In this document: positions 1 through 11,705 of the stretch, piece after piece
Numbering within the stretch: the first letter of the stretch is position 1
Layout: each line of letters opens with the position of its first letter
From: Armadillidium nasatum
Lineage: Eukaryota; Arthropoda; Malacostraca; Isopoda; Armadillidiidae
Reading direction: 5' to 3'
Length of the DNA: 64,000 nt
Assembly (NCBI GenBank): GCA_009176605.1
Contig: SEYY01024935.1
Span: forward strand, 46,039-110,038
Position numbers and translations under genes: made by a program
The notes under the pieces: model-generated
The model's database searches: none
Told to the model about the DNA's origin: nothing
Seen by the model: only the letters and a program-made list of their open reading frames with translations

Positions 1-14
1 CAGGGTTAAAATGA

Positions 15-1400
15 CAAATTATACTTAGGGGACAGTCGAGTTTCAAAATTTTTTATTTTTTTCAGCCAATTCTCCTGAAATTTTAAGTGTATGTAGCTTT
101 TCCAGGTGAAAAAGAAAATTTCTAGTGTTTTTCTGAGCCTATAACTATTAAAAAAATTTTTGTGGAAATTTGATCCTTTTTCAAATGAATGGCAGAGCCA
201 AACCACTTTTTGAAATGACCTGAAATTTGGGCTGTATATTCAGAATTTTATGAGATAGAAAAGCTTCTAACAGACTTTTGTTCCCAGAATTATATAAAAA
301 ATATTAAGCCAAAAACTGACTAACGATAAAAAAAAAAAACCAAACCTTTCTGACAAAAAACATATGAAAAAAAAGTACAGTTATAACATTTATAATTATT
401 TGTGGGTGTATAGTGGAGGGATGGGGGCTACAAATTCTTCTCTAAACTTTATTCAGTGCGATTCGTTGGTTTTGAGATATAGCCTCTCAAAAAGGTCAAT
501 TTTTGACCAAATTTCAAAAATTCCCAAAGTTTGAGAGACTATATCTCGCTTTAAACAAATAGCATTTAATAATGCACTAAATAAAAGTGGTTTCCCTGTC
601 CCTCATCTAAACAATTTCCAAAAATAAAGAAATTAGTGTGTAGAATTTTTTTAAAAATTGTTTTCTCCGAAGGGGTACGATTTTTGCAAAAAAAATTTCA
701 AGTGCTTATAACTTTTTCTAGACGTGATATCAAAAATCTGTTCCCACTAGAGCAAGAAATTGGGGCTAAGATTATTCAGTTAAAATTTCAGGTCATGTGG
801 ACCAGTGGCTTGACCCCGTTATCCATTTTTTTTAAACTTTGGGTTCAAATAACTTTCAAACCCATTTATAGACTCAGAAAAATGCTTGAAATCAACTCAA
901 AACTTCGGCAAAAAAATGCATATACCCTGAAAATTTCAGATTTTTTTCTTGCTTTTGAAATATTTTCTTTTTCTTTTCTCTTTCTTTTGACCGCTCCTTT
1001 CCTGCTAGTGAATGTTCATCTTTGTTTTGATTTTAGATAACCTATAAAAATTTGGTTGAAAATTTTATACTTGTGGCACCCGGAGGTTCTCTTCTAATTT
1101 TCTGACTGCAGATGTTACATTTAGCTATTTCGAGCCTATCTTGAAACATTGAAAAGTACTCCCATACTGCTGAAGCTGATCTTTTAGCCATATTGACTGA
1201 AAATATAAACAAAATAATAATTTTGAAATAATGTAGCTAAAAGATATAAATTTGGTACACAGCAATAAAATAACAATGATAGGTATAAATACAGGTTATA
1301 TTGACAATTTTATATCTTACATTTTTTCAAACTTTATCTTAGGTAAACCTGTTTAATCACTATTATGAATCAAAAAAAAAAAAATTTTTTAAATTTTTGT

Positions 1401-1450
<50 letters not shown>

Positions 1451-1618
1451 AAATGCATATTAATCATTAATTTAAGTGAATGTTGACTATTCTACTCATT
1501 CCTTATAATTAAATGAACCTCAATTAAATTTATATCTACTTTTTTTAACCTAAAATTTCAGTGCTTTTGACCTATTTACAAATTTTAGGCAATCCCGGCC
1601 AGAACCCCGGCCCAGGTA
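15..1618 (-). mobile_element. BED-finger (hAT-like) repeat, copy 1
   Basis: A long AT-rich repeat opening near AGGGGACAG and closing near a short GC-rich stretch (CCCCGGCCCAGG). It aligns along its whole length, in the same orientation, with 3328-5038, and its first ~350 bp also resemble 18500-18830. On the minus strand it carries the remains of a BED-type zinc finger. Most of the rest is noncoding, with several related internal blocks (for example CTGAG.CTATAACT and GGGCCAAACCACTTTTTG). A homopolymer T run lies at 1402-1446. It is probably one end plus the first exon of a hAT-class DNA transposon. The transposase core is not present. Confidence 0.6.
955..1191 (-). pseudogene. BED zinc-finger fragment, decayed copy
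   Basis: Reads MAKRSASAVWEYFSMFQ from the ATG at 1191, followed by a CNIC pair, matching the better-kept copy at 4340-4597. An in-frame stop falls where the second half of the finger (W..HL..KH) should be, so the zinc site is not complete here. BED fingers are DNA-binding domains common at the N terminus of hAT transposases and of genes derived from them. Confidence 0.6.
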
Positions 1619-1734
1619 GGTCCCTATTGGTCAACATATAAACATTTTGATATTCTTCCTTTTGTTCTTAGAATATTATTTTCACCAAGGAATAAATTTA
1701 ATACTAAAACAGGGATTTTATTTGACTTTAGAAC

Positions 1735-2931
1735 TTAAATATTCAATTCTGTGGAGAAATGACAAGACTGCATTTGTTTGATCCAATAATGCAAGGACTT
1801 GATATTTGGATTACACTGAATTTTCAAACAAAATGGTTTAAGCACATAAGAGGTAATATTAATTACCTTTTGATAGGATGAGAATTTGGTAATATCAAAA
1901 ATAGGAATAGGTTGTTCATTAACAGTAGTATTAACATTTACAATAGTTAAATGTTTAATATCAGGTGATACACTTAAAAGTGGATACTGAGGCCATTTAC
2001 TAAGGTCATTGGTAAGAAATTCTGGACCATGTAACCAAGTATCCATTACTTCACCAAATTTTTTATAATTAATACCACAGCTGACCAGATCTGCTAAATT
2101 AAATTTAGTATTCACATATGGATAATGAAAATTTATTTCATGTTTCTCTTAAATGATTAATTAATCAATTCAATAAAGTCTGGATCATATCCTTGAGGAG
2201 GTTTACTATTTATTAACCTAAATTTCATCAATAATATAAGGTACATCTAAAAATTGTTCTTTCAATAAGTCAAAATAGCTATTGGATAGTTTTCATCTTT
2301 TATTGAAAGATGACTTATTAATTTACGAGCATACCCTTTTAAATATGTATGCAGATATGACAACTTTACACTATTCGAATAAGCTTTAGAATCTATAATA
2401 GTATTAAATTGTGTCAAAAATGTATGAAATTCAAATTTATCTTTACTTGAACCTTCAAAAGAGTCACATTCTAAGGGTGGAGGCTTAGGTTCATTAATAT
2501 GTAAATTATTTAAAGTTTGTAAAAACTGATTTGTTGAATTTAGGCTATCATTATTTGGGTTAGGTTTATCAGCTGAGGAAGCCTCAATAAATTCTCTAAA
2601 ATCATCTAAAGATAATTCCAAAGAAAAACGATATTCAACTTGTGATTCAACTTCTTTTGTAAAAAAAATCAAAGTCAACTTCTTCAACCTTTTCATCTTC
2701 CAAAACATTTAATATTTCACTATCATGTACTTTAATAAGGTCAACTTCTTTCAAAATCTTTTCATATTGAACTTTAAAAAATGAAGAAGTTAATTTACCC
2801 TGAGCTTTAAACTCATTTAATTTATTTATAACTATAGTAATAGTTCTTTTATTATATCCTCTTTTCCTAGAAATGGTGGAAATTTGAGTTTTATATTTAC
2901 TAGATGTATCAGTATCATCACTACCAGCCAT
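1735..2931 (-). mobile_element. BEL/Pao LTR retrotransposon fossil (gag and pol pieces)
   Basis: Minus-strand coding remains of a BEL/Pao element. The gag-like part starts MAGSDDTDTSSKYK at 2931 and includes a stretch of the kind seen in Pao gag (FEFHTFLTQFN ... LSYLHTYLKGYARKLI). A separate pol-derived piece at 2115-1735 has the N.ADL.S.G ... W..GPEFL ... WP pattern that lies between the reverse transcriptase/RNase H and integrase parts of BEL/Pao pol. The element is broken and far from complete, so it is an old copy. A possible terminal repeat lies at 3212-3330. Confidence 0.7.
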
Positions 2932-3211
2932 GGTAATTCTAGTCTTAAGTCTATCTTAGACCTATGTTAATTAGGTTAGGCCCATAACTATAGTGACAAG
3001 TTGTTATATTTATTCTAATTTAGGCTATAAGCTTAAATTTTTTAAAATAAGCTTAGGCTATTAATAGTTTAAATCAAATTAGTTTAAGCAAGGCAATACC
3101 AAGCCTTAGTATAAAATTTCAAAATAAGCTTTTACATTATGTAGCCCATCAGCCTAAGGCCTAATTTAACCATTAATAGTTTTAAGTAGCCATAATTCTT
3201 TTCTTAATTTT

Positions 3212-3330
3212 TGTAAGAATTTTATGTTGTTAATTTTAGTATAGTTAAATTTTTTACCTTTAGTTGAAATTTTCTTCCTAATAATTGCTAAAGTTTAAGA
3301 CCCTAACTCACCTACCCTAAGCTCAATTCA
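3212..3330. repeat. LTR-like segment shared with 54554-54690
   Basis: Starts TGTAAGAATTTTAT and continues through blocks such as ACCTTTAGTTGAAATT and GCTAAAG. It matches 54554-54690 in the same orientation. Its position next to the BEL/Pao gag remnant makes it a candidate terminal repeat of that element, with the far copy a solitary one. No primer-binding site is evident, so the link is an inference. Confidence 0.35.
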
Positions 3331-3693
3331 AAATTATACATTAAGGGGACAGACCAATTTCAAATTTTTTAAAAAATTTCAGTCGATTCTCCCGAAATTT
3401 TCAGCATTTATGGATTTTTCCCCGCTAAAAAAAGTCCATTTCTAGCGTTTTTCTGAGTCTATAACTGTTAAACAGGTTTTTTTTTTTTTTTGTTGAAATT
3501 TCACCCTTTTCCAAATGAATGCTCGGGCCAAACCACTTTTTGGAATGTTCTAAATTTTGGACTGTATATTCAGAATTATATTGGCTACAAAAGCTATTAA
3601 CAATCTTTTGTTCCCAGAGTTATAGAAAAAATGTTATAAGCCCAAAACCGATCAACCATCGAAAAAAAAAAATTTTTTTTTTAAATACCTTTT

Positions 3694-3733
<40 letters not shown>

Positions 3734-5038
3734 CTATAAAATCTCTTTTTTTTGGTGGGTTTATAGAGTAGGGATGGGGTTACAAATTCCTCTCTATACT
3801 TTATTCAATGGATTCCTTGGTTTCGTGATATAGCCTATCAAAAAAGGTCCTTTTTTGACCAAATTTCAAAAATTCTCCAAGTTTGAGAGGCTATATCTCG
3901 CTTCAAACAAATCGAATTTAATAATGCACTACGTGAGTTGTAGCCCTGTCCCTCCTCTAAACAATATCCAAAAATTAAAAAATTAGTAGGTAGCATTTTT
4001 TTTTTAAATAATTTTTTTCTCTGGAAGAGTACGATTTTTTTTTGATTTTTTTTTTTGCTTATAACTTTTTTTCTAGACATGATATCAAAAAATTTGTGCC
4101 CACTAATGCAAGAAATTGGGGCTAAGATTATTCAGTTAAATTTTCAGCTCATGTGAACCAGTTGTTTGACACCGCTAACATTTTTTTCAACTTTGGATCC
4201 AAAATAACTTTCAAACCATTATAGACTAAGAAAAATGCTCAAAATCAACTTAGAGCTTCGAAGAAAAATGCATATACCTTGAAAATTTCAGCTGTCAGTC
4301 AAATAATAAAATTAAAAAAAAAAAAAAAATATAAGAAAATTACGTATTTTCATGTTTTTTCAATATTTTCTTTTTCTTTTCTGTTTCTTTTGACCGCTCC
4401 TTTTCTGCTTGTGAATGTTCATCTTTGTGTTTTGATATTAGATGACCCCATAATGATTTGGTTGAAAATTTTTTACTTGGGGCACCCGGAGATCCTCTTC
4501 TAATTTCCTGACTGCAGATGTTACATTTAGCTATTTCGAGCCTATCCTGAAACATTGTAAAGTACTCCCATACTGCTGAAGCTGATCTTTTAGCCATATT
4601 GACTAAAATTATAACAAAATAATTTTGAAATAATGTAGCTAAATGATACAAGTTTGATACATAGCAATAAAATGACAATGATATTATATAAATACAGGTT
4701 ATATTGATAATTTTATATCTTATATTTTTTTAAACTTTACCTAGGTAAACCTGTTGAATCACTATTGTGAATCAGAAAAAAAAAAATTCCAAAATTTTTG
4801 TATTTTTTTAAAAACTTTTATTATACAAAATCTGTAATTTTCTGATTTTTTTTTTTTTTTGTTAAGAAAATACATATAATCATTAATTTAAGTGAATGTT
4901 GGCTATTCTACTCCTTCCTTATAATTAAATAAACCTCAATTAAATTTATATCTAATTTTTTTAAGCTAATATTTCAGTGTTTTTGACCTCTTTACAAATT
5001 TTAATCAACCCCAGCCTGGCAAAATTCCAGCCCTAGTT
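3328..5038 (-). mobile_element. BED-finger (hAT-like) repeat, copy 2
   Basis: Second copy of the repeat at 15-1618, in direct orientation, starting ATTAAGGGGACAGACC and ending near CCAGCCCTAGTTGG. It keeps a longer BED-finger reading frame than copy 1. The copies differ at many positions and by several homopolymer expansions (for example the A run at 3698-3728), so this is a dispersed family rather than a recent tandem duplication. A (TA)n array begins immediately after its end. Confidence 0.6.
4340..4597 (-). CDS. BED-type zinc-finger ORF inside the repeat
   Basis: An 85-codon frame from the ATG at 4597. It starts MAKRSASAVWEYFTMFQ and carries a BED zinc-finger signature: an aromatic W-x-YF start, a C-x2-C pair (KCNICSQ) and W-x-HLISKH as the histidine half. 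A basic tail (KKKKILKKHENT) follows. A BED finger would bind DNA, typically at transposon ends. The frame stops without any transposase catalytic region and no convincing donor was identified, so it is either the first exon of a hAT transposase or a dead leftover. A host gene is less likely, because the same sequence recurs in the repeat copy at 955-1191. Confidence 0.5.
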   Translation of the reverse strand: MAKRSASAVWEYFTMFQDRLEIAKCNICSQEIRRGSPGAPSKKFSTKSLWGHLISKHKDEHSQAEKERSKETEKKKKILKKHENT

Positions 5039-5184
<146 letters not shown>

Positions 5185-5351
5185 TCCATAGCAAATAAAC
5201 AATTTTTAAATAACCATCATTACACTAGGTTTTAAAAAAAGTAAATTTACATTTAATTATTAAACAAGTTTAATTTAAGTTTAATAATTATCCAATAAAA
5301 ATTAATTATAATAAGCATAAAAGAGTAAGAAAGCAAGAGCAAAAAACTTAC

Positions 5352-5468
5352 AGGATTTTCAAAAGCTTTCTTTTCATCCACCTCAAATTCTTCTTCTTCT
5401 TCTAAGATGTCTTCCTGTTTTATGTTTTCGGGTAACAAAACTTCTTCAATGGGATAATCATGAGTCAC
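5352..5468 (-). CDS. Locus 1, acidic exon 2 of a zinc-finger-type gene
   Basis: A 39-codon exon with clean borders on the minus strand: acceptor TTGATTGCAG before 5468 and donor GTAAGT after 5352, both in phase 0. It encodes VTHDYPIEEVLLPENIKQED and then a run of glutamates ending AFENP. IKQED is a psi-K-x-E SUMO-type motif. It follows the leader exon at 7948-8077 and has the same acidic character and phase as exon 2 of loci 2 and 3. No terminal zinc-finger exon was found between here and position 1. It may lie outside the window or be lost. Confidence 0.6.
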
Positions 5469-5614
5469 CTGCAATCAAAAGTGACAAAAAAAAAAACAAA
5501 ACAAAAAATGATGAGCATTCCGAAAATAAACATTTACCAAAAAACTTTAAAAGTTAATTTTATCATCTGTAAATTTTATTACTTTTACTTTTTTTTTTTT
5601 TTTTTTATAAAAAA

Positions 5615-6240
5615 AGAATTTATTTAAAATGAAAAGGACAATGTTAAATTGAGGTAGGCAAGGGTCTTTCTTGTGGATAATTTGAAGAGATAAGAAGAGG
5701 ATTCTGGAATGAGAAAATGAATCAGAGGGACCCAGAGGTGGAAAGAGTTTAACAACAGGAGAAAGATTAAAAGATGTCTTGTACATTGGGTTTAACTCCA
5801 AGGTCATTATGAATATGGATAGATAGCTACACTACCTGCTGAAGATAATTTTGAACAGAGGACAAGTTCACTGGCTGTATCTTGAGAACTAAAAGAAAAC
5901 TATTGGTGGTGGTGAAGTTATCACCTAAAATGATGATTTCAGGGAGAAGAGAAAAGAATGTGCTGTATTTTGAAATTTTGAAACTTCAAAGAAATGTGGA
6001 TGGTCAGTAGAGCCTAAACAATAAATAAACAAATAAATTTAATAGTATACTGGCAAGAGAACCTAAACCACAATGTGGAAAATTCAGACGACATATGCAC
6101 AACCACCACCTACCACTGAAAAATGGGATTAGAAGTGTTAAGAGGATATCAGAGCATTCAAGCACCTGAATTTTGGTCAAGATTACAAGGTGAGGTCTAA
6201 AAGAGATAGTAGAGTTATTGTAAAGTCGGAATTAGAATAC
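5615..6240 (-). mobile_element. LINE family B endonuclease fragment
   Basis: Reading the minus strand in pieces gives endonuclease-domain phrases of the same LINE seen at 41620-42695 and 55620-57060, for example KLFPPLGPSDSF, IIILGDN and GGGCAYV. Frameshifts and stops are frequent, so this is a dead, truncated copy. It sits in the intron between the two leader exons of locus 1. Confidence 0.55.
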
Positions 6241-6300
6241 AGACCACAAAGTTAATAGATAATTATAAATTATAAATGAATAATGAATATTTTTATTACG

Positions 6301-6426
<126 letters not shown>

Positions 6427-7947
6427 TGTAAAGTGGGGTAATATATGGTCCACATGGGGCAAATCGATCCAGTAGCCAAAAATTGTTTTTTATGAAACCT
6501 TTAAAGTAAATTCTTCATTCTTATCAAAATATATTAATGAAAAAGATTAAAAACCTAAATGGAATAATTGGCGTCATTTAGGTAAGAGATACATATTTTT
6601 TTTTTATCATAAAATTGTAAAATGGGGCAATTCAATTCAAGTATAAAAATTTAGGTCAGGAAAATTGGTCTTGTTTAAAACATTCCTAAATTAATTTTTT
6701 TATCCCCTCTTAAATTAAGATATCAGAATATATTGTGTAAGAAAATTAATTTTCAAAATTTTTTCATCAAGATTAGGTATATTTTGTTTATAAAATTTAA
6801 AATTTTTTTTCCCCTACAGCAAAAGTGATTTGACCTTATCGCTTATGGAATGCAAACTACAAACAAATGATTTCAAAATCATTTTGACATGATGATGATG
6901 ATGACAGTAATTTCGTAATGAAGTGTAACATATTTACTGGACCTTTTACAAACTTAACTTACTTCTGTAATTTAAAATATTAGATAGTACGCCAAGTTGA
7001 CATTCTTTTTGAATTTATTTTATGCTATGAAAACTATTTTTCTTAATTATTGCTAAAGATAATGACTATCGTTGAATTCTTGTACTTTTATATAAATATG
7101 ATACTAACCATATATTCTCTTTATACATATTGCTGTACTATTCATAAATTCTAAAGCAATAAATCAAAATTATAAAATATTTATCAACCTAATATCTTAA
7201 AATATTTTAATATCTTTTTTCTTTAAAAATGTCAACTGGATTACCATAATTTATGAAGTAAAACTCGTTAATGATTCTAAGGAATATGAAAATTAATATG
7301 AATCAAATTTCTCATGCTCAAAAACTGTGTTCAATTTGGTCCTCTTTACTTAGGGGTTTAACATTTTCACTTATATAGATGTTTATTATTATTATACTAA
7401 TTCTAGTCCCATAGGATAACTATGACATTTAAGAAAAAAAATTTAAAAATCATTTGATAAAATAAAAATTACCTATAGGCCTTAGTATTCTGAGTAGCTT
7501 AAATTCTGCCCAGTTTATGGTATAAATATGTAGAAAGGAATATGACTTATTTTACTACATACAATCAATATGGATATTTACTAATTGTAAATGAATAATG
7601 CATATTTTAATAAATTACAACAGCAAAATAAAGCTAATTACTAATTTATGTTTCTTATTTTCACATCTAATAAAAAAAATTAAGGATTAGGTTTCCATTA
7701 AGATTTAAGTATACAATACTTGAAATAGGCTATATAATTATGCTAAAGATATCGAGTATAATTCTACTATGCCTGACATATACAATAATAATATGGTATC
7801 AAATATAATTCTAAACACCCTAAATCAATTTTTTTTTAATTTAAGATGTAATATTAACATAGATGAAACTATTCAATAGAACTTTAAAAGAATGCCTTTT
7901 AAATTGCAGTTTAAAAGGAATTAAATCAATTAATTTTTAATGCTTAC

Positions 7948-8077
7948 CTCACTTTCCTCATGAAAGAAATCTTGCTCAAGTGATTCATCATATAAATTCT
8001 CCTCTTTAACAAAATCAAAAGATTCCTCACGTAATTCAACCTTGCACCTTACATCCATACTATTCGAATTAAATTTT
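7948..8077 (-). CDS. Locus 1, leader exon (coding 8058 to 7948)
   Basis: The ATG at 8058 opens 37 codons starting MDVRCKVELREESFDFVKEE and ending HEESE at a phase-0 donor (GAG then GTAAGC). A good acceptor (GATTTCAG) ends at 8078, so about 19 nt of 5' UTR precede the ATG and a noncoding exon lies further upstream. The leader resembles MDIKNELEIKEE at 30682 and [13 protein letters not shown] at 43131. It has no known domain. Such acidic lysine-glutamate leaders commonly precede C2H2 arrays in arthropod zinc-finger genes and often hold SUMO sites. The product is inferred to be nuclear. The region 8090-8640 upstream is AT-rich with no gene seen. Confidence 0.6.
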
Positions 8078-8645
8078 CTGAAATCATAATTGTAAAAAAA
8101 AATTTTTTTAATATATACTGATTTTTAATGAAATCAAACTATAGCAAAGTAATTAAAATGAAAAGGACACAAAGCATAAGCAAAACATGCGTTACAAAAT
8201 CTAATCAACCTGAAAATCAATTAATGTAAAAATAAATGTTGAAATTTATTTTGTATATTAAATAATTCAGTTACAGAAAGGTATTTCTTCAAATTTTTGA
8301 AAAATACTAATTGTAGGGTTCTGAATCTACCACAGATACCAAGTATACCTTAAAACAGCACAAACAACAGTCAGATTTAGACTGTGTGCTCAATCATCCA
8401 AATAAGATTTTTAATTAACCTTCATAGTTTTTTAATAATGTGCAGCAAAACTTTTTCAAAATGTTTTTAAAGATTAGTACATGAGTTAAAAGGTCAGGAA
8501 TTTATTGCAATTTTAAAAATACCTTTTTTCTCTTATAAGAGGAAAAAGGTATGATGTAAAAGAACTATTTATTCAAGTACTGAAAGGTTAGCTTTTGTCA
8601 AATTAGCATAGTGAACATGAAGCAGCATTGTTAATAATAATAATG

Positions 8646-9362
<717 letters not shown>

Positions 9363-9394
9363 TAAAATATAATATATATTTATATATACCTTAA

Positions 9395-9835
9395 AACATG
9401 GTAAAATTAACCAATTTTAAGAAAATTTTAATTTCCAGAAGGAGCGAAAAAATTGGGATTACATAACTAAATATTTTTTTTTTAGAAATATGAAACTTTC
9501 TGAACATTTCAATATAAAAAAGTATATGGAAATATGAAAATTAATATTTTTAAAATAAAAATTTCAAATTGTGGGTGACAACGAAAAAATGAAACGGTAA
9601 AACTAACCAATTAATATTATTTAAAAATGATTATCCTGTAGTGATTTTTATTAATATAAATGGATAAGAAGAGTATTATAGATTATCTAAAAATAATCTG
9701 AAGAATAAAACGTTTTGATATGTATGGTAGCAAAATTTAAGCAAATTTTTCAGCATATTCCCTTTGTCAAAGTGACTTGTTAATTGACCTGTAGATATTT
9801 AAATCATCGATATTCATTTTGTTGTTATACCGTAA
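9395..9835 (+). repeat. Dispersed repeat R3, copy 1
   Basis: About 440 bp that aligns in the same orientation with 43328-43805. Shared blocks include AAAAAAGTATATGG, TTATTAATATAAATGG and TTTTTCAGCATATTCCCTTT. It is noncoding and its class is unknown. The other copy starts directly after a (TA)n array. Confidence 0.6.
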
Positions 9836-10215
9836 TCAGATATATGTAAAATTAGATATTACTTTGTTCAAATCACAATTACATTAATTTTTTTTTGTTT
9901 TTAGTTTACAAATTAATTTTCTGGGGGTAAATTACCCTAATTTAATATAAATGTAATTTATATTGAATAAAAACTATTTAAGATGAGTTGAAAATCAAAG
10001 TCAATAAATTAAAATACATTTAAGGTAGTAAAAATAGATTTCGAACATCATAAAGCTTCGCTTTCATCTGCTACTTTCACAGAAGATATGGAAAATAAAT
10101 CAATACTAATAATATTACATCAATACTAATGTAGGTACATTTCCAAGTACCAAATATACTAAAAGTGCAATGTTACAAAATTTTCTTAGTTTTTACTAAG
10201 CATATATTTGATTAT

Positions 10216-10292
10216 AAAATATCGGCTTAGGTGTAGATTGTTTCTGAGTTTCGAATATTTTTTATATCAATATTTTATTTTAATCGATATCC
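10216..10292 (-). repeat. Repeat R, terminal piece in inverse orientation
   Basis: GGTGTAGATTGTTTCTGAG followed by a run of ATCGAT-like sequence is the reverse complement of the end of the R copy at 11222-11705. Together the two pieces form inverted arms around the LINE at 10455-11138. Confidence 0.5.
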
Positions 10293-10358
10293 TTTTTACA
10301 GAAATTTTAGTTTACGTTTCACTGAGATTGTGATAGGTAGTTTAAATATGAATCTTAA

Positions 10359-10360
<2 letters not shown>

Positions 10361-10435
<75 letters not shown>
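10361..10435. repeat. (TA)n microsatellite
   Basis: About 75 bp of TA on the 5' side of the LINE copy that follows. Confidence 0.97.
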
Positions 10436-10436
<1 letters not shown>

Positions 10437-10454
10437 CATTAAAATAACATTAAA

Positions 10455-11129
10455 TAACATTAACATTCTTGGTCTAAACATAAACAACAAAGTCTTGGAA
10501 ACCACATATCACAATGGTTGCTAAAGCGGCCTCTAAGAAGCTGGGAGTTCTGTTCAGGTTGCGTGAGTTTTTTTCTTCTGAGCAGTTACTCCAATATATA
10601 AGGGTCTTATTCGCCCTTGTATGGAGTACTGTTCTCACATTTGGGGGGGCTCTGGCTCCTCCTCTCTTCTGGATAGGGTTGAGTCAAAAGCTATGAGATT
10701 AATAAACTGTCCCCTACTTTCAAACTCTCTTGACCCTCTGTCTCTGCGACGTAACGTTGGCGCGCTATCTCTTTTCTACAGGTACTACAATGGCAGGTGC
10801 TCGAGGGAATTGGCCTCTCGCATTCCTCCACCGTTGCGTCGTCCTCGTTGCACGAGGGGTGCCCTGCTTTCGCACCAATTTTGTGTGGACGTAGGGAATC
10901 CCAGGCTAGCCCGTTGTGGTACCTCCTTCTTTCCAGCCACCTCTATTCTGTGGAATTCTCTACCATCTTCTATTTTTCCAACTGTATTTAATCTTCCACT
11001 CTTCAAGTCTTCCGTCTGCGCCCACCTGAGGGCTGTGCGTTAGGTGTGTGTGTTTGTGTGAGTTTGTCATTATGTGTGTGCCCCCTCCTTGAAAAGGGCT
11101 CTGCCCGTGAGTGGTGGCGTTTTGTAAAA

Positions 11130-11138
<9 letters not shown>
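10455..11138 (+). mobile_element. LINE family A, 3' end copy
   Basis: Encodes the region C-terminal to the reverse transcriptase of an EN-RT non-LTR retrotransposon (Jockey/CR1-like group, clade unresolved). Recognisable are [34 protein letters not shown] and an ending near 11043. The frame is shifted near the start, since the KAASKKLGVLFRLREFF part is in another frame. It is 5'-truncated. The 3' UTR ends GTGAGTGGTGGCG plus an A run that continues straight into (TA)n. The same family recurs at 23875-25900, 44172-45978 and 63625-64000. Confidence 0.85.

Positions 11139-11218
<80 letters not shown>
11139..11218. repeat. (TA)n microsatellite at LINE tail
   Basis: Begins directly after the LINE A-rich tail, with one TATTATA interruption. 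Confidence 0.97.
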
Positions 11219-11221
<3 letters not shown>

Positions 11222-11224
<3 letters not shown>

Positions 11225-11705
11225 ATTTGTGCTGTAATACGGCCGTAGGCTTGTATATCGTGGCAACGCTCTTGTATAGGTTAGGCCTCTTTTACGGCAA
11301 CTTCGGTCGTTCAGGTTATGATAAGTCAAACTAAGTACGCTAGAAAAGTAAGTAATAATAATTATGTATATGTATGGTGTAATATGGCTGTAGGCCTGTA
11401 TCTCGCGGCAACGTTCTTGTATAGGTTAGGCCTCTTTTAAGGCAACTTCGGTAGTTAAGGTTATGATAAGTCAAACTAAGTACGCTAGAAAACTAAAAAT
11501 AATTAGATAATAGGCATACATGAAATGAAAACTAAATAAAAATAACACTAAATATCAAAAAAATTTGAATTGGCATATCAATGTTTCGATATATCGATAT
11601 TTTGAATGGGCATATTGATGTTTCGATATATCGATATTTTCGAATATTGATATTTTCTAGAAACCGAAACTCAAAAACAATCTACACCTTTACCTAAAAT
11701 ATCTG
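11222..11705 (+). repeat. Repeat R with duplicated head
   Basis: A dispersed repeat with GGCCTGTATCTCGCGGCAAC, GTTATGATAAGTC and AGTACGCTAGAAAA blocks, then an ATATCGATAT-rich section ending near ACAATCTACACC. The first ~130 bp are present twice (from about 11230 and again from about 11379). Other copies lie at 36135-36345, 38455-38745 and 40270-40375. It is noncoding, probably a SINE- or MITE-like family, class unknown. Confidence 0.65.
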
